Shown piece by piece: positions 58,624-64,000 of a stretch of DNA of 64,000 bases; position 1 is the stretch's first letter, and the number at the start of each line of letters is the position of its first letter. The notes under the pieces were generated by a model. It searched no databases, had not been told where the DNA came from, and saw nothing but the letters and a program-made list of their open reading frames with translations. Source of the stretch: Meconema thalassinum (Eukaryota; Arthropoda; Insecta; Orthoptera; Tettigoniidae); NCBI GenBank assembly GCA_946902985.2, contig OX336397.1, positions 191,460,813 to 191,524,812 on the forward strand. Direction: 5' to 3'. The position numbers were made by a program, and so were the translations under genes.

Positions 58624-60212
58624 ATTTCCGTTAATCACCTCTACACTATTATAAACTTGATTTACTATCTCAAAAAATCATGGAGCGTGCTCAACAACTC
58701 ACCAAAGTTTCATCGCAATGAAATGAATGGTATATGAACACATACGGGACTTTGTTGAAACGATTCGAGCGCCGTCACCCATTTGTTGAATATACTCGTA
58801 CGCTACCTATTGTAAAATGTATTTACTAAGTCGAAAACCTTCCCTGGCGTGTACACAACAAATCATGAGGGTTTCATCGCAATCGGATGAATGGCATATG
58901 AACGCATACGGGATTTTGTTTAAACGATTCACACATTTGTTGAATCTTCTTGTTCGCCACCCTTTGATGAACGGACTTACTAATTCATACACCTTCGCAG
59001 GACTGTACTCAACTCACCAACGTTTTATCATAATCGGACGAATGGTATATGAACGCATACTGGACTTGGTTGAAACGATTCATGCGCTGTCGCTCATTAG
59101 TTGAATCTACTCGTGAGCTACATATTGTAAAATGGATGTACTAAGTCAGAAACCTTTCCTGGAGTGTGCACAACAATTCAATCAAAGATTCATAGCAATC
59201 GGATGAATGGTATTTGAACGCTACGGGACTTTGTTTAAGCGATTCGCGTGCCGTCGATCATTTGTTGAATCTACTTGTGCGATACCTATTGTAAAGTGGA
59301 TGTACTAAGCCAGAAACCTTCCCTGAAGTTTACACAACATCTAACCAAGTTTCATCGCTATCGGACGAATGGTATGTGAACGAATACAGGACTTTGCTGG
59401 AACACTTCGCCCGTCGTCGCACATTTGTTGAACCTACTCGTGCGCTACCTATTGTTAAGTGGATTTACTAAGCCAGAAACCTTCCCCGAAGAGTTCACAA
59501 CAACTCATCCAAGTTTAGTCGCTATTGGACGAATGGTATATGAACTCATACGGGACTATGTTGAAACACTTCGTGCCTCGTCGTTCATTTGTTTAATCTA
59601 CTTGTGCAATACCTATTGTAAAGTGGATTTACTAACCCAGAAAGCTTCCCTGAAGTGTACACAGCATCTCATCCAAGTTTCCTCGCTATCAGATGAAAAG
59701 TATATGAACGCATACGGGACTTTTTGAAACGCTTCGCCCGTCGTCGCTCATTTGTTGAATCTACTCGTGCGCTACCTATTGTTTAGTGGATTTACTAAGC
59801 CAGAAACCTTACCTGAAGTGTACAGAACATCTCACCCAAGTTTCAGCGCAATGGGATGAATGGTATATAAACGCATGTGGGACTTTCTTGAAACAAACGC
59901 ACGCCACATGTTGAAGCTACCCACGCGCCATCTATTGTAAATTGGATTTACTACACCTATAACTTTTCCAGGACTGTGCACAACAACTCACCAAAATTTG
60001 ATCGCAATTGGATGAATTGTATATGAACGCATCGCCATTACGCATTTGTTTAAACAACTCGCGCGCTATCTATTTTTAAATGTATTAACTATGCCTATAA
60101 ACCTCCCGGAAGTGTGTACAACAACTCTCCAAAATTTGATCGCAATCGGGTGAATGGTATATGAACGCATAAAATACGAACAAACAGACATTCCTTTATA
60201 TATATATATATA

Positions 60213-62215
60213 TACTAGCTGTACCCGGCATGCGTTGCAATGCCAATCAAAAAAAGTGTTGGCGTAGTAACTTTGTTTGTTGAAGTGCTTTTGGATTCCA
60301 AATATTTATTGTCCGTTAACCACCTCTAAACTATTGTGAAATTGATTTACTATCTCAGAAAATCATGAGAGCGTGCTCAACAACTCACCAAAATTTCATC
60401 GCAATTACATGAATGACATATGAACGCATACGGGACTTTGTTGAAACGATTCGAGCGCCGTCACCCATTTGTTGAATATACTCGTACGCTACCTATTGTA
60501 AAATGGATTTACTAAGTCGAAAACCTTCCCTGGCATGTACACAACAACTCATGAACGTTTCATCGCAATCGGTTGAATGGCATTTGAACGCATACGGGAT
60601 TTTGTTTAAACGATTCACGCACCTTCACTCATTTGTTGAATCTTCTTGTGCGCCACCCTTTGAAGGACGGATTTACTAATTCATACACCTTCGCAGGACT
60701 GCACTCAACTCACCAACGTTTTATCACAATCGGATGAATGGTATATGAACGCATTCGTGACTTGGTTGAAACGATTCATGCGCTGTCGCTCATTACTTGA
60801 ATCTACTCGTGCGCTACCAATTATTGTAAAATGGATTTACTAAATCAGAAATCTTTGCGGGAGTGGAAACAACATTTCTCTACATTTAATTGCAATCGCA
60901 TGATTGGTATATGAACGCATACGATTTTTTTACGATACGTGCGCCGTTACTCATTTGTTGAATCTACTCGTGCGCTACCTATTGTGAAATGGATTTACTA
61001 AGTCAGAAACCTTTCCTGGAGTGTGCACAAATATTCAACCAAAGATTCATAGCAATCGGATGAATGGTATTTGAACGCTACGGGACTTTGTTTAAGCGAT
61101 TCGCGTGCCGTCGATAATTTGTTGAATCTACTTGTGCGATACGTATTGTAATGTGGATGTACTAAGCCTGAAACCTTCCCTGAAGTGTACACAACATCTC
61201 ACCCAAGTTTCGTCGATATCGGACGAAAGGTATATGAACGCATACGGGACTTTGTTGAAACGCTTCGCGCGTCTTCGCTCATGTGTTGAATCTACTTGTG
61301 CGCTTCCAATTGTAAAATGGAATTACTAAGCCTGAAACTTTCCCTGGAGTGTACACAAAAACTCACCAAAGTTTAGTCGCTATCGGACGAATGGTATTTT
61401 AACGAATACGGGACTATGTTGAAACACTTCGCGCGTCATCACTCATTTGTTTAATCTACTTGTGCGATACCTATTTTAAAGTGCATTTACTAACCCAGAA
61501 ACCTTCCCCGAAGTGTACACAATATCTCACCCAAGTTTCATCGCTATCAGACTAATAGTATATGAACGCGTACGGGAGATTGTTGAAACGCTTCGTGCGT
61601 CGTCGCTCATTTGTTGAAACTACGCGTGCCCTACCAATCGTAAAGTGGATTTGCTAACCCAAAAACCTTGCCTGATGTGTACACAACCTCTCTCCCAAGT
61701 TTCATCGCTATCGGACGAATGGTATGTGAACGCATACGGGTCTTTGTTGAAACGCTTCGCGAGTCATTGCTCATTTGTTGAATCTACTCGTGCGCTACCT
61801 ATTTTAACGTGGATTTACTAAGCCAGAAACCTTGCCTGGAGTGTACACAACCTCTCACCCGAATTTCATCGCTATCGGACGAATGGTATGTTAACGCATA
61901 CAGGACTTTTTTGAAACGCTTCGACCGTCGTCGCTCATTTGTTGAATCTACACGTTTGCTACCTGCTGTTAAGTGGATTTACTGAGCCGGAAACCTTCCC
62001 TGAAGGGAACACAACAACTCACCCAAGTTTAGTCGCTATCGGACGAATGGTATATGAACGCATACGGGACTATGTTGAAACACTTCGCGCGTCGTTGCTC
62101 ATTTGTATAATCTACTAGTGCGATACATATTTTAAAGTGGATTTACTAACCCAGAAAGCTTCCCTGAAGTGTACACAACATCTCACCCAAGTGTCATCGC
62201 TATCAGACGAATAGT
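60213..62215. mobile_element. Repeat element with about 164-bp tandem units, copy B
   Basis: Same start as copy A (CTAGCTGTACCCGGCATGCG, AATGCCAATCAAA) after a short TA run, then about twelve units of the same type. It does not reach the AAACAGACATTCC end seen in copy A. At about 62213 it changes abruptly into the 38-39 kb element family (TATGTACTATTACATGAAGA). Confidence 0.7.
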
Positions 62216-62396
62216 ATGTACTATTACATGAAGATTATTGTGTACGTGAGGTATTCAAACTTCAATCGCATGATAAGAGCACAAGAAGTAGAAAAGAGAT
62301 TTAAAAATTGTGTAAAGCCGCCATCTTGTGGTTATGAAAACAATTGAAATAAACTAGATGCCAGTGGATTAAAATTTGTGTAATCATTTAACATAA

Positions 62397-62850
62397 ATTG
62401 ACGACGCTAAAATTCGAGAGAGAATTACGTTATATGTACCAGCTGTGAAACCTAGTAGATTCCGAAACATTTTCTTTATTCCGAGAGTTCACACAGACAA
62501 CCATAAAAACTCGCCGATTAACAGAATTTTATCCCACTATAATAAAGATCATCATCTTGACTTGGATATTTTCAGTATATCAGAAAACCAGTTTGCAGCG
62601 TCCTGTGATAAACTGCAAGATGTCTTGTAATATATTCTACTGTATTCAGCCCATTTCCATCTCATACCTAACCTTCCTTTCTTCTTCTTCCTCTTATTAT
62701 TATTATTTATAATGTGTTTCTCTATCTATATCTTCTCTTAATGTATCTTTTGTTTTTCTATTTATATATTGTTGTATATTACATGATTCTAGTAGTGAGC
62801 AATGTAATTGGGGCTTCCTGTAATGTTCACAACATAAAATAAATAAATAC
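62397..62850 (+). pseudogene. LINE 3'-end fragment
   Basis: A 61-codon open stretch (62445-62630; RFRNIFFIPRVHTDNHKNSP, LDLDIFSISENQF) resembles the extreme C-terminus of jockey-like LINE polyproteins. A pyrimidine-rich 3' untranslated part and an ATAAATAAATA tail follow. It is heavily 5'-truncated and interrupts the surrounding repeat; no TSD resolved. Confidence 0.6.
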
Positions 62851-62949
62851 AAAATTTCACTGCACTCGGAAGATTAAATCGCGAGAAACGTCCATTTAAA
62901 CTTCTCGTCGCCACCATGTTGGATTGGTGCTCACCAGGATATTGACAGT

Positions 62950-63169
62950 CCTATACGTGAAGGGGCGTGGTGGCTCAGCGGTCTGGCTGAATGTCTCTCA
63001 CCAAGGCGGTCCAGGTTCGATTCCCGGTCAATGCATGTGAGATTTTCGATGTGAAATCCCATGTCCTGTGGTTCGGATTCCACGTAAAAAGGAGGTCCCG
63101 TGGCCCATGATCTCGAGATTAACGGTAACGTTAAACTACAAGCTTCCTTCCTTTTTTCCTATACGTGAA
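62950..63169 (+). mobile_element. tRNA-derived SINE with 12-bp TSD
   Basis: The body 62962-63157 (196 bp) is flanked by CCTATACGTGAA at 62950-62961 and 63158-63169. The tRNA-like head has GGTGGCTCAGCGGTCTGGCT (box A) and GGTTCGATTCC (box B). It ends in a T-rich stretch, TTCCTTCCTTTTTT. The paralogous empty site is at about 38513 in the related element. Confidence 0.92.
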
Positions 63170-64000
63170 CTTATGTTCATAGCCTCTACGAACATAAAAA
63201 ATATCAGTTTTATTACTGTAAAAGATTCTTAGATACCGAGAACCGTCAAAATATTTCGGATGCTCGCCATTTCGGATTGTTATAGGTATAGGCCATAGAG
63301 TTATGTACCATTAAAGGAAAATTATTGCGTAGCTTCATTATTCAAACTTTCACTTCGATCGCATGATTAGGCCTACGACACAAGAAATAAAAACTTAATT
63401 TAAAAATTTCGCAAAGCCTCCATCGTGAGGTTATTTAAACAATTGAACTAAATTATATGCCAGTGCATTACAATATGCATATTTCACTAAGCCCAGATGG
63501 TTAAATCAGGAGATAAGTCTATTAAACTGTTTCAACTTCGCTTGGCCACCATGTTCATACAAAGTTTCACAGTGATATCTGTAATAGTTTCGGAGATATA
63601 GAATGCCAGTGAAATATTTCGCACAGCCACCATTTTGAGGTTATGTAGATAATTGAACGAAATTAGACGCCAGTGCATTACAATGTGTATAAACATTTGC
63701 TCTACCAAGTTTCATTACGTTTGGACAGTTAAATCGCGAGGAAGTCTATTTAAACGTCTCAATTTCGCTTGGCAGCCATGTTGGCTTTGTAGTTAACATG
63801 TTTTGAAGGTCTCATAGGTGAACTTCAAGTAGTGCTCCTTATTACCGTACAATATTTCAGGCTGATATCTGTAATAGTTTCGGAGATACTGAATGCTGGT
63901 GAAATATTTCGCACAGCCGCCATGTTAGAATGGTCAGACACAATAAAATTTGAAGGGCACGGTCGGGGTCGGCCAGAATGGTGCTATGATCTTACCGAGT

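Larger units (their letters stand above)
57660..60212. mobile_element. Repeat element with about 164-bp tandem units, copy A
   Basis: It starts CTAGCTGTACCCGGCAAGCG, AATGCCAATCAAAG and GTGTTGGCGTTGTAAC, and ends with an AAACAGACATTCCTTTATAT stretch running into TATA repeats. Between lie about nine divergent units with GTGGATTTACTAAGCCAG, CAAGTTTCATCGCTATCGGA, ATGGTATATGAACGCATACG, GGACTTTGTTGAAACG and CATTTGTTGAATCTACTCGT. A mariner is inserted near the 5' end. No coding frame persists through the units. The class is unknown to me. Confidence 0.7.
62216..64000. mobile_element. Second copy of the 38086-39530 element, invaded; runs off the window
   Basis: 62213-62396 corresponds to 38219-38400, and later parts follow in the same order to the end (GGCACGGTCGGGGTCGGCCA near 63960, compare 39361). 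The 5' end is missing. A LINE 3' end (about 62397-62850) and a SINE (62962-63157) are inserted in it. Confidence 0.65.

Overview
This window looks like a piece of a large, repeat-rich arthropod (most likely insect) nuclear genome. The evidence is its dense, nested transposable elements, tRNA-derived SINEs with target-site duplications, spliced exons with GT/AG borders, AT-rich non-coding DNA, and arthropod-type element families (Mutator-like transposase, mariner, P/THAP-like element, non-LTR retrotransposons). There is no bacterial or phage gene organisation. The species cannot be named from the sequence alone.

Layout. 1-2820: non-coding, with one complete tRNA-derived SINE (1462-1789) flanked by a 12-bp duplication. 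2821-4286 and 28601-28951: the two halves of one decayed Mutator-like transposase gene on the minus strand. They are split by 24.3 kb of LTR retrotransposon (4287-28596). That insertion is a tandem LTR-gag-LTR-gag-LTR array with very long LTRs (about 4.66 kb each, termini TGTACCCG/CGGGTACA) and an internal region that carries only gag. The third LTR contains a second, unrelated, non-coding LTR element (22729-27090) with a 5-bp duplication, an initiator-Met-type primer binding site and a purine tract.

29220-32270: a nearly full-length but frameshifted non-LTR retrotransposon (endonuclease plus reverse transcriptase, minus strand). 32271-36589: AT-rich DNA with no recognisable gene. 36590-37706: an 11-copy, about 101-bp tandem repeat. 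38086-47990: a mosaic of non-coding elements. It includes a 1.4-kb repeat element with TIR-like ends, a 2.3-kb inverted-repeat element holding a minisatellite split by a SINE, an 8-copy 92-bp array that repeats an element terminus, and dispersed inverted and direct duplications.

51360-53219: a P-element-like DNA transposon (33-bp terminal inverted repeats starting CATGA, 7-bp TSD, degenerate THAP domain), invaded by a SINE. Just downstream, 53410-53781, lie two in-phase coding exons that look like the start of a host regulatory gene, possibly a zinc-finger protein; this is the only plausible host coding sequence found.

54261-64000: more repeats. They are a truncated LINE (56650-57650), two copies of a family built from about 164-bp tandem units (57660-62215) with a deleted mariner inserted in the first, and a second copy of the 38-39 kb element invaded by a LINE 3' end and a SINE. 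Nearly everything here is mobile or repetitive; the genes do not form a pathway. The order of insertion can be read in several places from nested target-site duplications and paralogous empty sites.
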